DNA of 6,306 bases from an uncultured Achromobacter sp. (GTDB taxonomy: Bacteria; Pseudomonadota; Gammaproteobacteria; Burkholderiales; Burkholderiaceae_B). The notes below the pieces were generated by a model. The model ran no database searches. It was not told the origin of the DNA and saw nothing but the letters and a program-made list of their open reading frames with translations. The position numbers were made by a program, and so were the translations under genes. Of the stretch, positions 5,444 to 6,306 are shown one piece after another (within the stretch, counting starts at the first letter, position 1; the number at the start of each line of letters is the position of its first letter). The stretch spans positions 1-6,306 of the forward strand of contig CAJYKY010000068.1 of NCBI GenBank assembly GCA_913775005.1. The letters run 5' to 3'.

Positions 5444-6306
5444 ATGACTCAAGCTTTCCAGAAAGTCGCCGCCATACGCGGCATGAATGATGTGTTGCCC
5501 GGGCCGAGCGCCCGCTGGGAACAGTTCGAGGAAATCGTGCGCGGCTGGCTGCGCGGCTATGGCTATCGCAATGTGCGTACGCCGGTGCTTGAGCATACGC
5601 GTCTGTTTACGCGCGGTATTGGTGAAGTGACCGATATCGTTGAAAAAGAGATGTACACGTTCACCGATGCGCTGAACGGCGAATCGCTGACGATGCGTCC
5701 TGAAATGACGGCCGGTATCGTGCGCGCGTCCATCGAGCACAATATGCTCTATGACCGCCCGCAGCGCGTCTATTCCATCGGCCCCGTGTTCCGTCACGAG
5801 CGCCCGCAGCGCGGCCGCTACCGCCAGTTCCACCAGATCGACGTCGAAGCGCTGGGCTTTGCCGGCCCCGATGTGGACGCTGAACTGATCGTCATGCTGG
5901 CCCGCTTGTGGAAGCTGCTGGGCCTGAAGGATGTGCGCCTGGAGCTGAATTCGCTGGGTCAGCCTGCCGAGCGCGCCGCACACCGTGCCGCGCTGATCGA
6001 GCACTTGGAAAAGCACCGCGACATCCTGGACGAAGACGGCCAGCGCCGCCTGTACACGAATCCGCTGCGCGTGCTGGACACGAAGAATCCCGCCATGCAG
6101 GAAATGGCCAACAGCGCGCCGCGCCTGTTCGATTTCCTGGGCGAGGAATCCCGTGCGCACTTCGACGGCGTGTGCCAGCGCCTGACCGAAGCCGGTATTG
6201 AGTACAGCTTGAACCCGCGCCTGGTGCGCGGGCTGGACTACTACAACCTGACCGTGTTCGAGTGGGTGACCGACCGCCTGGGTTCCCAAGGCACGGTGTG
6301 CGGCGG
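5444..6306 (+). CDS. hisS: Histidyl-tRNA synthetase, N-terminal 287 residues (cut by window edge)
   Basis: Class II aminoacyl-tRNA synthetase that attaches histidine to tRNA-His in the cytoplasm. The N-terminus MTQAFQKVAAIRGMNDVLPG matches the family's IRGMND-LPG opening. Motif 1 covers about 24-60. The histidine-binding RPE-T segment is at 85-89 (here RPEMT). Motif 2 is FRHERPQRGRYRQFHQIDVEALG (117-139) with R118. The histidine-specific LVRGLDYYNLTVFEW is at 260-274 with R262. The frame is still open at the right edge, near the glycine-rich start of the second histidine motif; motif 3 and the anticodon domain are outside the window. The start is ambiguous: an in-frame ATG at 5435 adds only MIK. 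Neither has a good ribosome binding site, and I prefer 5444 because it fits the family N-terminus. It follows ispG in the usual order and is probably co-transcribed. Confidence 0.96.
   Translation, partial: MTQAFQKVAAIRGMNDVLPGPSARWEQFEEIVRGWLRGYGYRNVRTPVLEHTRLFTRGIGEVTDIVEKEMYTFTDALNGESLTMRPEMTAGIVRASIEHNMLYDRPQRVYSIGPVFRHERPQRGRYRQFHQIDVEALGFAGPDVDAELIVMLARLWKLLGLKDVRLELNSLGQPAERAAHRAALIEHLEKHRDILDEDGQRRLYTNPLRVLDTKNPAMQEMANSAPRLFDFLGEESRAHFDGVCQRLTEAGIEYSLNPRLVRGLDYYNLTVFEWVTDRLGSQGTVCG

Noticed and set aside
5384..6289. 301-codon minus-strand open frame opposite hisS
   Set aside because: Shadow of HisRS with no family resemblance.

Overview
The window is a GC-rich housekeeping stretch that most resembles an Alcaligenaceae betaproteobacterium (Bordetella/Achromobacter group). 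The evidence is the gene order, the wording of the conserved proteins (for example the HisRS N-terminus MTQAFQKVAAIRGMNDVLPG) and the strong G/C preference at third codon positions. I see no mobile element, CRISPR array, rRNA or tRNA.

Layout. Bases 1-1537 (minus strand) hold the N-terminal half of valS, valyl-tRNA synthetase, running off the left edge. A 419-base divergent intergenic region follows. It has no convincing gene but is unusually rich in small repeats and dyads. On the plus strand come ndk (nucleoside diphosphate kinase, 1957-2382), a 59-base gap with a hairpin and a T-rich octamer array, rlmN (23S rRNA/tRNA m2A methyltransferase, 2442-3596), a short RodZ-type HTH membrane protein overlapping rlmN by 4 bases (3593-4087), ispG (4101-5324), and the first part of hisS (from about 5444), which runs off the right edge.

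The rlmN-rodZ-ispG-hisS order is the conserved proteobacterial cluster and is probably one transcription unit: a 4-base overlap, then a 13-base gap, then a short gap. Its products serve translation (RlmN, HisRS, and the divergent ValRS), nucleotide balance (Ndk), isoprenoid precursor synthesis (IspG) and cell shape (RodZ family). RlmN and IspG both carry a [4Fe-4S] cluster.

The most notable point is in ispG. The frame meets a TAA at 5322-5324, but the same frame continues for 20 codons of convincing IspG C-terminus to a second TAA at 5385-5387. This looks like a single-base nonsense change (or a sequencing error) that removes the last 21 residues of an essential-pathway enzyme. Other points are a 34-base GC hairpin ending just before hisS, an ndk upstream region with several repeat families, a three-frame stop array between ndk and rlmN, and a RodZ-family protein reduced to HTH plus one membrane segment with a Trp-Leu-Pro repeat tail. 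I found no clearly new multi-gene system.
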